The notes below the pieces were generated by a model that made no database searches, was not told the DNA's origin, and was given only the letters and a program-made list of their open reading frames with translations. Both the position numbers and the translations under genes were made by a program. From NCBI GenBank assembly GCA_943372645.1, contig CALRZN010000001.1, positions 434,001 through 498,000 of the forward strand: a stretch of DNA of 64,000 bases, written 5' to 3'. The stretch comes from VBWE01 sp943372645 (lineage in GTDB: Bacteria; Bacteroidota; Bacteroidia; Palsa-965). Shown here in pieces: positions 27,362 through 37,000 of the stretch (the first letter of the stretch is position 1; each line of letters begins with the position of its first letter).

Positions 27362-27582
27362 GGTATAAGCTGCAAAATTGGGTAAAAACATCCGGGACAT
27401 TCCGTTGTTATATGGGAAGTAAACAACAGTTAAATGTTCATATCCGCCACCTAAAAACGATTGATCCCGTGCATTTTAACAATTCAAAAAGCGGCTTTAA
27501 AAACATCAACATCGCATAACCACCGCTTAACATTCGCTTCATACAGGTAAGCTAATTTTAACGAAGAAAAGTTGATTAAAGT

Positions 27583-29013
27583 ATGTTTGAATTAAACCTT
27601 TTGAATACCAGCCTGCTCCTTGCCGGGGCCTGTGTGCTGCTGATTGCCGTGTTATTGCTTTATGAATTACGAACGAACAGATCCTTTGCCGGTGTGCGTT
27701 ACCAGGTTAATCCCGGTCCAGCCCCGCCAGCGAAGGACGCCTTCCGCAACTCCGAAGCCCCTTCCCTCCTCCACCCCATTGCCCCGTTTTTTCAGCAACG
27801 CATGCCCTGGTTCCGCAACCTGCACCCGAAAGCGCAGCACATCTTCCTGCAACGTGTGCAGCAGTTTATGCAGGCACGCACGTTTGAGGGGCGCAGCGGA
27901 CTTACAGTAACCGACGAAATGTGCCTGCTCATCAGTGGCGAAGCCTGTCGCCTCACGTTCGGTCTCACCGAATTTCTGCTGCCTGATTTCAACCGCATTC
28001 TTATTTACCCAGACACCTTTTATTCGCGCAGCGGCAAAGCCCGGCACAACGGCGAGGTAAACACCGTCGGCATCATTGCGTTGTCGTGGAAACATTTTCT
28101 GCAGGGTATCAGCAACAGCACCGATGCAGTAAACCTGGGGCTTCACGAGTTTACGCACGCGCTGCGTTTCCAGGGTTTCCGGGGCGGTGCGAAAGATCCG
28201 TTTTTTGCCATGTATTATCCGAAGTTCCGCGCGGTGGCCCTGCGCCACATGGATGCGCTTCGCAAGAAAAAAATACTGCGCAGTTATGGGTTTACCAACG
28301 ACGAAGAATTCCTGGCGGTATGTGCCGAACATTTTTTCGAAGCCCCGCAATCGCTGCAAACGCATGCGCCGGAAATATACGAGCAGCTGTGTATTTTGCT
28401 GAACCAGGATCCGCTGCGGCCCCAGTTTAAGTCGCAGGTGTTTGAACAGCCTGTAATTCCTGATCCGTCAGAGCAGGCATTCCTGAAAAGCATGACTTTG
28501 CAGTTCGAAGCGTTCCTGCTCCGCAACCTCCTGCTGCTCGGGGCGCCGGTGTTACTGGTTGCCGGATTTATTTTCAGCGGCTACCTGTGTCTTGCTTCGT
28601 TTTTGTGCATCTACCTCTACATCGTGCTTTATATGTCCGCAAGCGGATGCAACGCCGATATGCAGTTGTTTGCCAATCACGCGGAGATCCGTACCGTTAC
28701 CTTTTTAAACCGGATGAGCCTGCGGATTCCATACAGTTCCATCACAAAAGCAGTTTATACCGAAGGGCTTGAAATGATCCACGCCACAGATGATTATTCA
28801 GACAACGACCGCTTTACCACCCTGGAGCTGGAAGTGATGGAACCGGGCGGTACAAAAATCTACAAAACCCGGTTAACAAAACTACCGCATGAAACCGCTG
28901 CACACCTCATCCGTCACCTGCGCCGCAACAACATCTGGGTGCGTACAACATTGCGGAGCTGGGAACTGGCCGATTACCCGGAAACAAAAACAAAAACCCC
29001 ATCAGCAATATGA
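27583..29013 (+). CDS. MtfA-like M90 zinc peptidase with membrane anchors
   Basis: This 476-residue protein has an N-terminal membrane helix (residues ~8-27), then an MtfA/M90 domain. Family features are FLPDFNRILIYPDTF near residue 133, GIIALSWKHF near residue 163 and the zinc-binding HEFTH at residues 188-192. A second hydrophobic block lies near residues 310-350, followed by a PH-like C-terminal region. E. coli MtfA (265 aa) is a cytosolic peptidase that binds the Mlc repressor; the present protein is longer and membrane-bound. The next gene is a paralogue that overlaps it by 4 bp (ATGA). Confidence 0.83.
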   Translation: MFELNLLNTSLLLAGACVLLIAVLLLYELRTNRSFAGVRYQVNPGPAPPAKDAFRNSEAPSLLHPIAPFFQQRMPWFRNLHPKAQHIFLQRVQQFMQARTFEGRSGLTVTDEMCLLISGEACRLTFGLTEFLLPDFNRILIYPDTFYSRSGKARHNGEVNTVGIIALSWKHFLQGISNSTDAVNLGLHEFTHALRFQGFRGGAKDPFFAMYYPKFRAVALRHMDALRKKKILRSYGFTNDEEFLAVCAEHFFEAPQSLQTHAPEIYEQLCILLNQDPLRPQFKSQVFEQPVIPDPSEQAFLKSMTLQFEAFLLRNLLLLGAPVLLVAGFIFSGYLCLASFLCIYLYIVLYMSASGCNADMQLFANHAEIRTVTFLNRMSLRIPYSSITKAVYTEGLEMIHATDDYSDNDRFTTLELEVMEPGGTKIYKTRLTKLPHETAAHLIRHLRRNNIWVRTTLRSWELADYPETKTKTPSAI

Positions 29014-30305
29014 GTTCATTTGAAAATATTTTCCTGGGCGCGATAATCGCGTTCGTGTTTTTAACCCCGGCCGGATTCCTGGTGTATGGCATTTATCTGC
29101 TGCTGAAGAACCGGAAAGTAATCCTGCTTCCGCCTGTTTTCCGGCCCAATGAAAAAGCGCTGGTGCAGCTGCACATGGAAGAATTGCCGTGGTACAAAAA
29201 AATGGATCCGGAAAAACGCGACCTGCTGGAAAACCGGGTAATCTTTTTTCTGCGTGAGAAAAAATTTATTCCCCGGCAGGGATTTGCATTGCAAACCCGG
29301 CATAAAGTAATTCTCGCTGCTGCCGCCTGCCGCATCACCAACGGGTTGCGGGTAAACAGTTACGATGCGTTGAAATACATTCTCGTTTACCCCGATGCTT
29401 ATGTAAACAAAAGCACCAACACGCTGCGCATCTGCGATTCGGACCTGAACGGAAATATTGCAGTTTCGTGGAAACACGTGGAGGCCGGTCTGCACGGCGG
29501 GCCTGCTGTTCCGGATGTGGCGCTGCGTGCATTTGCGATGGGACTGCGTGACAACGAAATGGGTATCGGTACGAACGAAGCCTGGTTCAGTAATTACCTG
29601 GTGAAGTTTGAACGCATCATCAGTAAATTATACCAGCAATTAAAAACGGCCCCGCACCCGTTTTTTGAAAAACTGCAGATCAGCAAACCCGATCACCTTT
29701 ATACCGCCAGCATCGAACGATTTTTCAGCAGCCCGGTTGAGTTGCACACCCATTTTCCGGAACTGTATCACCAGCTGGCCTTGCTGCTGAATCAGAATCC
29801 GGCAGCTACAGGAACTTACGGTGCTGTGCCGCGCAAACTGTTCGGACCGTTCCCGAAAGAACCCGGCAAGGTGCTGCTCCATTTCGGCGACATTGATCTG
29901 AATCAGCCGCTCTTCCGCTTCCTGAAAGTGCTTCCGAGTGCAAGTACTTTTGCGTTCGCAGAAAACGGCATCCTCATCCGGCACGGCATGTACAGCGAAA
30001 AACATGAATACGTGCCTTACGAACAGGTAACCTGCATCTGGTACGAAGAAGAAATTTACGATCCGGAAGGCGATAACCGTTCCGTCTTTAACAGCCGCAG
30101 TTACAGCACGAACCAAGACCTCTGCTGCCGCATCACCATTGCGTATGTAAATGCGACTGAATCAAAACAGGTGGACTGGCGAACGATTAATCTTCCGAAA
30201 AAACGGATTGACCAGTTGCTTGAAATTGTGAACGGCTATAACATTACTGTCCGGCTTCGCACGTTGCATCCGTCGTGGGGAATGCATTCGGTAAAACTGC
30301 ACTGA
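29010..30305 (+). CDS. Degenerate M90/MtfA paralogue lacking the zinc motif
   Basis: This 431-residue protein is colinear with the preceding gene product: an N-terminal membrane helix, the LKYILVYPDAYV strand near residue 121 (counterpart of NRILIYPDTFY), IAVSWKHVEAG near residue 150 (counterpart of IALSWKHFLQG) and the ELYHQLALLLNQNP block (counterpart of EIYEQLCILLNQDP). At the position of HEFTH it reads RAFAM (residues 173-177), so both zinc His and the catalytic Glu are gone. It lacks the second hydrophobic block of its neighbour. A pseudoenzyme that regulates or scaffolds the active partner is a reasonable inference from the coupling. Confidence 0.75.
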   Translation: MSSFENIFLGAIIAFVFLTPAGFLVYGIYLLLKNRKVILLPPVFRPNEKALVQLHMEELPWYKKMDPEKRDLLENRVIFFLREKKFIPRQGFALQTRHKVILAAAACRITNGLRVNSYDALKYILVYPDAYVNKSTNTLRICDSDLNGNIAVSWKHVEAGLHGGPAVPDVALRAFAMGLRDNEMGIGTNEAWFSNYLVKFERIISKLYQQLKTAPHPFFEKLQISKPDHLYTASIERFFSSPVELHTHFPELYHQLALLLNQNPAATGTYGAVPRKLFGPFPKEPGKVLLHFGDIDLNQPLFRFLKVLPSASTFAFAENGILIRHGMYSEKHEYVPYEQVTCIWYEEEIYDPEGDNRSVFNSRSYSTNQDLCCRITIAYVNATESKQVDWRTINLPKKRIDQLLEIVNGYNITVRLRTLHPSWGMHSVKLH

Positions 30306-30339
30306 AAAAAAAGCTGCCCCTTTTTTGCTAAACTCTTCT

Positions 30340-30509
30340 TGATGTTGTCGCGGATTTTGTGGGACGATGGTGAGCGGGCTAATCCGTGACAGCATACGAT
30401 TTGCGCGTGTGTAATCACCTGCCTGTTCACAATTCCCCGCGCTTATGCTTGTGGTTCAGCACGGATTAACAACCGCACTGAACCACGCACAAAATCCGCG
30501 CTAACATCA
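30340..30509 (+). repeat. 170-bp MITE-like element, copy A
   Basis: The element has ~22-bp terminal inverted repeats (TGATGTTGTCGCGGATTTTG on the left; the right end complements it with two mismatches) and no coding capacity. A nearly identical copy of the same length lies in the opposite orientation at 39502-39671. The remaining part of the 30306-30631 gap holds the rluB terminator. Confidence 0.82.
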
Positions 30510-30571
30510 TTTTTATACTATCCTGGGTAAATTTATTTTAGACGAGATTCCGTGTCCCACTGGTCGCACCA

Positions 30572-30608
30572 GTCAAAAAGAAAAAGCTGTCCCTTTCGGA
30601 GACAGCTT
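30572..30608 (-). terminator. Terminator of the rluB gene
   Basis: A hairpin with arms aagctgtc and gacagctt (30584-30608), loop around cctttcgga, is followed on the minus strand by a U-rich tract (UUUUUCUUUUUG). It lies 23 bp after the stop of the RluB-like gene. Confidence 0.85.
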
Positions 30609-30631
30609 CTTTATCGTTACATCAGAAAAAA

Positions 30632-32287
30632 TTAATCTTCTGCTTCCGCTTTTTTCTTTTTTGATTTGCCGGACACAAACTTTTTCTTTTTGCCTGCGGA
30701 GAATCCGCCGCCGAGCATTTTCAGCATGTTTACTTCCAGTTCGGAGAGGAAACGCCAGTGACCGCGGGGCAGGTCTTTTTTGGTGAGGCCTGCAAAATAT
30801 ACGCGATCGAGTTTGGTCACCTGGTATTCAAAGTGTTCAAAAATACGGCGCACAATGCGGTTGCGGCCCGAGTGCAGTTCCACACCTATTTCGCTGCGGT
30901 CGCCGCCATCACCTACGTAAGCAATTTCGTCCACCTGTATCGGACCGTCTTCCAGTTCAATGCCTTCGGCAATGGCTTTCAGGTCTTCCGGGCGCAGGTT
31001 TTTGTCGAGGCCCACGTGGTAAATTTTCTTGATGCCGTAGCGCGGATGGGTGAGGCGTGTTACCATTTCCCCGTCGTTGGTCAGCAGCAGCAGGCCGGTG
31101 GTCTGGCGATCGAGGCGGCCTACCGGCACAACCCGCGCATCGCCTGCGTCGGCAATCAGCTGCATCACCGTGCGGCGCTCCTGCGGATCGTCGGTGGTGG
31201 TGATGTAATCTTTCGGTTTGTTAAGCAGGATGTACACCTCTTTTTCGCGGCGCAGCAGTTCACCGCCGTAGTGAATCACATCGCTGGTTTTTACCTTGTA
31301 ACCCATTTCGGTTACTACTTTCCCGTTCACGGTAACTGCACCAACACTGATGAGTTCATCCGCTTCGCGGCGCGAACATACACCGGCATTTGCAATGTAT
31401 TTGTTAAGGCGGATTTCGCCGGCAAAACCTTCTTCTTTAAACGAGCGCGTGTGTTTTTTGCGGAAACGGTCGGCACTGTTTGCGTCTTCAAACACCTGCC
31501 ATTCGCCCTCATCGTCTTTTTTGGTGGCTGCAATGGCGGCGCGTTTATCAAACCGTTTTTTTACCGGGCGGTCTGTAAATGCTTCGCGCTTTTCGTACGG
31601 TTTCTTTTCACCGGCATCATCGCCGTATGTTTTTTTACCGAAGGTGCGTTCGGCCAGGTAAGTGCCGCCACCGGTGGTTTTCTTAAACGGTTTTTTATCG
31701 TCTTTATAGCTCGGTTTTTCGCCGTATGGTTTCTTTTTGTAGGGACGATCACCGAAGCTGCTGCTTTCGCGTTTGGCATACGGTTTTTTGTCGCCTTTGT
31801 AATCGCTGTCGCCGAAGGGTTTCTTTTTGTACGGACGATCACCCGAGCCGCTGCTTTCGCGTTTGGCATACGGTTTTTTGTCGCCTTTGTAATCGCTGTT
31901 ACCGTACGGTTTTTTCCTGAACGGTTTGTCATCGGAACTACCTTCTTCGCGTTTGGCGTATGGTTTCTTAAACGGTTTGTCACCGAAACTGCCTTCGCGT
32001 TTCGCGTATGGTTTTTTATCGCCTTTGTAATCCGGCTTATCACCGAATGATTTTTTCTTGCTCCGATAGCTATCGGAGGGTTTATCACCGAAACTGCTTT
32101 CGCGTTTCTCGTACGGCTTCTTATCTCCTTTAAAGTCGTCGCCACCGGTGGTACGGCGCGGACGTTTTTTCACTGAACCGGATTTTTCCGACGCTTCGTC
32201 TGACGTGCGTTTGCCGAACGGTTTCGAACGGGCGCTCGCTTTGTTAAATGTTCTTCCTGCCGGTTTCCGGTCGTTATTCTTTTTCAT
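30632..32287 (-). CDS. rluB: RluB/RsuA-type pseudouridine synthase with long repetitive N-terminal tail
   Basis: Of 551 residues, about the last 260 form a normal RluB-type enzyme: S4 RNA-binding domain (RLNKYIANAGVCSRREADEL near residue 292), then the catalytic VGRLDRQTTGLLLLTNDGE with its Asp near residue 395. It isomerises a uridine in 23S rRNA. Residues ~1-285 are a disordered, strongly basic tail built of repeats of the type DYKGDKKPYAKRE, and the C-terminus is also Lys-rich. Basic tails on this enzyme are common in Bacteroidota, but the length here exceeds the catalytic part. A palindromic repeat is embedded in the tail at ~32061-32078. Confidence 0.92.
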   Translation of the reverse strand: MKKNNDRKPAGRTFNKASARSKPFGKRTSDEASEKSGSVKKRPRRTTGGDDFKGDKKPYEKRESSFGDKPSDSYRSKKKSFGDKPDYKGDKKPYAKREGSFGDKPFKKPYAKREEGSSDDKPFRKKPYGNSDYKGDKKPYAKRESSGSGDRPYKKKPFGDSDYKGDKKPYAKRESSSFGDRPYKKKPYGEKPSYKDDKKPFKKTTGGGTYLAERTFGKKTYGDDAGEKKPYEKREAFTDRPVKKRFDKRAAIAATKKDDEGEWQVFEDANSADRFRKKHTRSFKEEGFAGEIRLNKYIANAGVCSRREADELISVGAVTVNGKVVTEMGYKVKTSDVIHYGGELLRREKEVYILLNKPKDYITTTDDPQERRTVMQLIADAGDARVVPVGRLDRQTTGLLLLTNDGEMVTRLTHPRYGIKKIYHVGLDKNLRPEDLKAIAEGIELEDGPIQVDEIAYVGDGGDRSEIGVELHSGRNRIVRRIFEHFEYQVTKLDRVYFAGLTKKDLPRGHWRFLSELEVNMLKMLGGGFSAGKKKKFVSGKSKKKKAEAED

Positions 32288-32386
32288 CTGCTGGTTTAAT
32301 TTCGGCGCAAAGGTAGTGCTTTATCCCGCTGAAAACGCGCCAGTTATCGGATTAATAGCCCCTTCCAACGGAATTGCGGCTGTAAA

Positions 32387-32752
32387 TCAGTGCTCCGCCG
32401 GGCGAAACGCATCGGGAATATGGCTTACCGCATAGCTGCTTCCCTGTTTCAGCACGGCCAGCACATCGAAGCGTGTTTCGCCGTTGAAATCGTTCTGCGT
32501 AATGTAATGGTTGGCGGCGCGGATGAGTTTTTTCTGCTTTGCGCGGGTAACAAACGACTGCGGATCGCCGAAATCAATGCGCCCGCGTGTTTTTACTTCT
32601 GCAATAACGAGCATATCGCCGTCCATGGCAACGAGGTCAATTTCCAGGTGCAGAAAGCGCCAGTTGCGCTGCAGGATGCGGAATCCCTTGCGTTCGAGGT
32701 AGGCGGCGGCTTCGGCTTCGCCGGCGTTCCCGGTGTCGTGTTGTTCGGCCAT
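32387..32752 (-). CDS. YraN/UPF0102 family nuclease-like protein
   Basis: This 121-residue protein has the typical YraN length and motifs. GNAGEAEAAAYLERKGF at the N-terminus is followed by the PD-(D/E)XK-like core LEIDLVAMDGDMLVIAEVK, with the E..D and E-x-K residues, and FVTRAKQKKLIRAA. The family has a Holliday-junction-resolvase-like fold; its cellular role is not firmly known. It is separated from the rluB gene by about 100 bp and diverges from the DUF4412 gene. Confidence 0.88.
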   Translation of the reverse strand: MAEQHDTGNAGEAEAAAYLERKGFRILQRNWRFLHLEIDLVAMDGDMLVIAEVKTRGRIDFGDPQSFVTRAKQKKLIRAANHYITQNDFNGETRFDVLAVLKQGSSYAVSHIPDAFRPAEH

Positions 32753-32816
32753 ACTGTTGGTGTAACCGTTTTTACTGAAAAAGTTTCCTAAATTAGTGTT
32801 CCAAAATCAAACACAC

Positions 32817-33455
32817 ATGAACAAATTTCTGAAAGTTATCGCTTTTGCATTTACCGTTATGCTCCCGGCAGCTGTTTTTGGCCAGTCGTTTGAAGGAGTT
32901 ATCGAGTTTAAAAAAATGACCGAAAACGATACCACCGGTTACGTTTATTATATCAAAGGCAACAACGTACGTATTGATGAAATCGGGGCACGCTCAAAAA
33001 AAGTGGAAGGCAGTTTTCTCATTGATACGAAAGCCGGCACCATGAAATTCCTGAGCCACGACCGCAAAACCTGGGGCGAACACAAATCGGGCGCAGCGCC
33101 TGCTGTGGGCGGCAAACCGGTGGTTTCCAAAACCACCAACGTAAAAATGCTGCACGGGTACAAATGCACCGAGTATGTTGTAAAGAACGCAGACGAAAAC
33201 GCGAGCATTTCATTCTGGATTGCATCCGGTAAATTCAACTTTTTCAAACCGATGCTGAAACTGCTGAACCGGAAAGAAAAATTTGCAACCTACTACCCGC
33301 TGCTCCCGGTAAAAGATGGCGCCTTTGCCATGCTGGCCGTGCAGAACGATAACGCAGGCAAAGAAACCGGCCGCCTGGAAGTAACCCGCCTGGAAAAGAA
33401 AACCGTTGACGGCGCACTGTTCACAGTACCTAAAGATTACAGCGAGTTTAAATAA
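32817..33455 (+). CDS. DUF4412-type secreted protein
   Basis: About 212 residues from the ATG at 32817 (MNKFLKVIAFAFTVMLPA), which begins a clear signal peptide ending in AVFGQ; an upstream reading from 32796 adds seven residues before it. The mature part (SFEGVIEFKKMTENDTTGYVYYIKGNNVRI, then YKCTEYVVKN near residue 120) fits the DUF4412 pattern of periplasmic or outer-membrane-associated Bacteroidota proteins. Beta-rich; no catalytic motif seen. Function unknown. Confidence 0.75.
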   Translation: MNKFLKVIAFAFTVMLPAAVFGQSFEGVIEFKKMTENDTTGYVYYIKGNNVRIDEIGARSKKVEGSFLIDTKAGTMKFLSHDRKTWGEHKSGAAPAVGGKPVVSKTTNVKMLHGYKCTEYVVKNADENASISFWIASGKFNFFKPMLKLLNRKEKFATYYPLLPVKDGAFAMLAVQNDNAGKETGRLEVTRLEKKTVDGALFTVPKDYSEFK

Positions 33456-33461
33456 GCTGCA

Positions 33462-33582
33462 GGGCATCTCTAAAAACCACAATGGCTGCGCGCCTGCCCA
33501 TAACACCCACGAAGGTTTGCACGAAGAATCACAAAGCACATCATCGTGTGCATTGTGCATGCCTTTGTGTGCATTGTGGTTA
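33462..33582. repeat. Half copy of the 121-bp element fused to ERIC-like copy 2
   Basis: 33462-33482 repeats the terminal sequence of the 22289-22409 element (gggcatctctaaaaacca...). Overlapping it, 33475-33582 starts aaccacaat and ends gcattgtggtta, with interior TGTGCATGCCTTTGTG shared with the 19393-19499 copy. The ends are complementary. No coding potential. Confidence 0.65.
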
Positions 33583-33593
33583 AAAAGCAGCAG

Positions 33594-33959
33594 TTACTTG
33601 CAGGAAAACGACGAAACCTGCAGCAGGCGCATTTGCCCTGCGGGACATGGATTGTTCGGATCGGGATCAACGGTAACGGTGATGTAATGCCCGGTAACTT
33701 TAATGGTTTTGCAGTCCGGCTTATCGTTATTTCCAAAACAGATCGCTGTTTTTTCGCCTGATGTTGTAGTCAGGTAACCACCGTTTCCGCAATAGCAGCT
33801 CACCGGGTTCATCACACCCTGCATGGATTTGTATTCGCCGGTTAAAGTAACCGTTTCGTTTTGTGCCGCATTGCTGGAAGCATTCTTGCTGCCGCATCCT
33901 GTTGAGAGCAACGCGGTAACAATTACCGGTGCGATGAAAAGTAAACGTTTGATATACAT
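33594..33959 (-). CDS. Small lipoprotein
   Basis: This 121-residue protein has a lipoprotein signal peptide (LLFIAPVIVTALLSTGC), so the mature protein begins at a lipidated Cys near residue 22. The remaining ~100 residues contain six more cysteines (CYCGNGG, ICFGNN, DCKTI, CPAGQM, a terminal SCK) that probably form disulfides in the periplasm. The domain looks like a small beta-barrel of the type LTGEYKSMQG...IKVTGHYITVTVD. Function not recognised. Confidence 0.65.
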   Translation of the reverse strand: MYIKRLLFIAPVIVTALLSTGCGSKNASSNAAQNETVTLTGEYKSMQGVMNPVSCYCGNGGYLTTTSGEKTAICFGNNDKPDCKTIKVTGHYITVTVDPDPNNPCPAGQMRLLQVSSFSCK

Positions 33960-34030
33960 AAGTTGCAGGTGTGTTGGTAAAACAAATGTACAAATCCGCC
34001 GGATGCAGCCAAACTCCTGTTCAAAAACAA

Positions 34031-34058
34031 AGCAACCCGTCTTTGCAGACAGGTTGCT
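34031..34058 (-). terminator. Terminator of the FN3-repeat gene
   Basis: A stem of agcaacc / ggttgct (34031-34037 and 34052-34058), continued by gtct / agac around a TTGC loop, is followed on the minus strand by TTGTTTTTG. It lies about 30 bp after the stop of the 1187-residue gene. Confidence 0.7.
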
Positions 34059-34090
34059 TTTCTTCTTCGGGTTCAGACAACTTCGCGTGA

Positions 34091-37000
34091 TTAATGTGTA
34101 ATTACAATGCGTGTGCGGCTGCAGCCTGCGCTGCTGTTTACTTCAAGCAGGTAGGTGCCGGCGGCAAACGGGGCAACATCAAGCTGCAGTTCGGCGGTGC
34201 TGTTGCAGGCAAACGTATAAACACAGTTTCCTGCGAGATCGAACAGACGTATGCCGGTGGTGCCCGCATTATTGCGGATGGTGAGTACCGCACTTGCCGG
34301 TACCGGGTACACCTGCAGGCCGTTCATCACACTATTGTTTATTCCGAGTGTGTTGTCGGTTGTAAACGACCACACCACCGACCAGGGCGAATACACATTG
34401 CCGTCGGTACCACGCACACGCCAGTAGTAGGTTGTGGCATTGGCCAGTGCACCGGTTGCAACAGTTGTTGTTCCGATGGTACCACTCACTACGCCGGTTG
34501 CGAATGACGGATCAGGACTGTATTCGTATTCATACGCGGTGGCATCGGCAATGGTGTTCCAGGTGAGTGTTGTGCCCGCCGGTGCAATGCCGGTACTGAG
34601 GTCGGCCGGACTTACGAGTACAGGAGCAACCAACTGCAGATCGGTTGTAAACGACCATACAATTGACCACGGCGAATACACCGAACCGTTGTATCCGCGC
34701 ACGCGCCAATAATAGGTGGACTGGTTCTGCAGCGTTGCGGTGCTCACCGATAACGAACCGGTAGTGCCACTCACCACCCCGCTTGCAAACGACGGATCGG
34801 TAGTGTATTCGTATTCATAACCGCTGGCATTGGCAATGTTGTTCCAGGTGAGCAATGTGCCACCCTGCGGAATGTTGGTACTGAGATCGGCCGGACTAAC
34901 GAGTACCGGCGCAACCAGCTGCAGTTCGGTTTCAAACGACCAGGTAACCGACCAGGGTGAATACACGGAGCCGTTCACGGCACGGATGCGCCAGTAATAC
35001 GTGGTGTATGTATTCAGCGCGCCGGTCATTGCATTTGCAGGCGTTACCAGTCCGCTCACCACGCCGCTTGCAAACGACGGATCGGAACTGTATGCGTATT
35101 CATATTGTAATGCGTTGGCAACCGTGTTCCACATGAGCTGCACACCGCTCATGGATACGCCCGTGGTAAAGTTGGCCGGGCTGATGAGTGACGGTGCAGC
35201 AAGCAGCAGCTGGGTCTGGAATGACCATGATGCAGACCAGGGTGAAAACGAAACACCATCGGTTGCACGGATGCGCCAGTAGTAGGTGGTAAGCGTTGCA
35301 AGTGTTGCGGTAGTGGTACTTGTAACTGCACTTGTGCCGGATTGCACGCCGGTAATAAATGCCGGATCAGTGCTGTACTGGTATTCGTATTGGGTGGCAT
35401 TCGGCACGTTATTCCATACCAGCGACACACCGCTTACAGCAATGTTGCTGCTGCTGTTTGCCGGGCTTATGAGTACCGGTGCAGCAAGCGGACCGGTGGT
35501 GGTAAACTGCCAGTACGTTGTCCAGGCCGAAACAATGTTCCCGTTTTTGGCACGCACACGCCAGTAATAATACGTGCTTTGCGCAAGGCCGCTGATGGTG
35601 GCCGAAGTGGCTGTGGTGTTTGCGGTAATGGCACCGGTAAACGAAGGGTTGGTGGCGTACTGGTAATCATAACTCTGTGCGTTGGCCGAAGCGTTCCAGT
35701 CGAGCAGCACCGATAACGGCTGCGAGGTGGCGTAGTTCGCCGGGGCCACGTGTACGGGCACACCGGGAATAACCGGCTGTACGGTTCCGGTACTGAACCA
35801 GCGCTCGGTCCATTCGCTGGTATCTACAGCGTTCCAGGCACGCACACGCCAGAAATAAACCCGGTTCGAAGCCATTGCGCCGGTACTGCGCTGGGTATCA
35901 CTGTTGCTGCTGGAAGAGTTGATGTAAGCAGTATTCGCCTGCTGAAATACAGAGGTGTTGTACACGTTTACCGAATCAAACTGCACCTGGTAAAAACTTA
36001 CGCCGGTGTGGGCCAGCCAGTCGAGCGTTACGCCCGCCGGGTTTACATTGAGCTGCGCGTTGGCCGGCGTATTCAGTGAAACATAATCACGCGTTATAAA
36101 TGTCCACGGGGTGGTCCAGTTCGTAGTATCCACCGCATTGCGCGCACGTACACGCCAGTAGTATGTTTTGCCGAAGTATAAACCGGCAAGGTATTCGTCG
36201 GTATCCGTATTGCTGCTCGATGAATTGATGTATGCGTCTGTACTGCTACGCAGCGCTCCGGAATTAAACAGCGGCGTGGTATCACATTGCATATCGTAAA
36301 ACGAAACACCAACGTGTGTGGCCCAGTCGAGTGTTAACCCCGTCCATTGCGACGATGCTGTTGCCGGTGAAGTCATCGTTACATAATCGCGCGTTACAAA
36401 GGTCCACGGGGTGGTCCAGTTCGTAGTATCCACCGCATTGCGCGCACGCACACGCCAGTAATACGTTTTGCCGAAGTATAATCCCGAAAGGTATTCGTCG
36501 GTGTCGGTGTTGCTGCTCGATGAATTGATGTATGCGTCTGAACTGCTGCGCAGCGCTCCGGAATTAAACAGTGGCGTGGTATCACATTGCATGTCGTAAA
36601 ACGAAACCCCAACGTGTGTGGCCCAGTCAAGTGTTAAACCCGTCCACTGCGACGATGCGGTAGCCGGTGAAGTCATCGTTACATAATCGCGCGTTACAAA
36701 CGTCCACGGCGTAGTCCATGCAGTAGTATCCACCGCGTTGCGCGCACGCACACGCCAGTAATACGTTTTACCAAAATACAAACCCGAAAGGTATTCGTCG
36801 GTGTCGGTGTTGCTGCTCGATGAATTGATGTATGCGTCTGTACTGCTGCGCAGCGCTCCGGAATTAAACAGCGGCGTGGTATCACATTGCATGTCGTAAA
36901 ACGAAACCCCAACGTGTGTGGCCCAGTCAAGTGTTAACCCCGTCCACTGCGACGATGCAGTAGCCGGTGAAGTCATCGTTACATAATCGCGTGTTACAAA

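Noticed and set aside
25385..27385. 666-codon plus-strand open frame opposite the asmA-like gene
   Set aside because: Shadow of a long gene with biased third positions; no signal, no motif, composition unlike real proteins.
30758..32050. 430-codon plus-strand frame opposite rluB
   Set aside because: Produced by the repetitive basic tail and the catalytic domain read backwards; FF/FV-rich repeats are artefacts.
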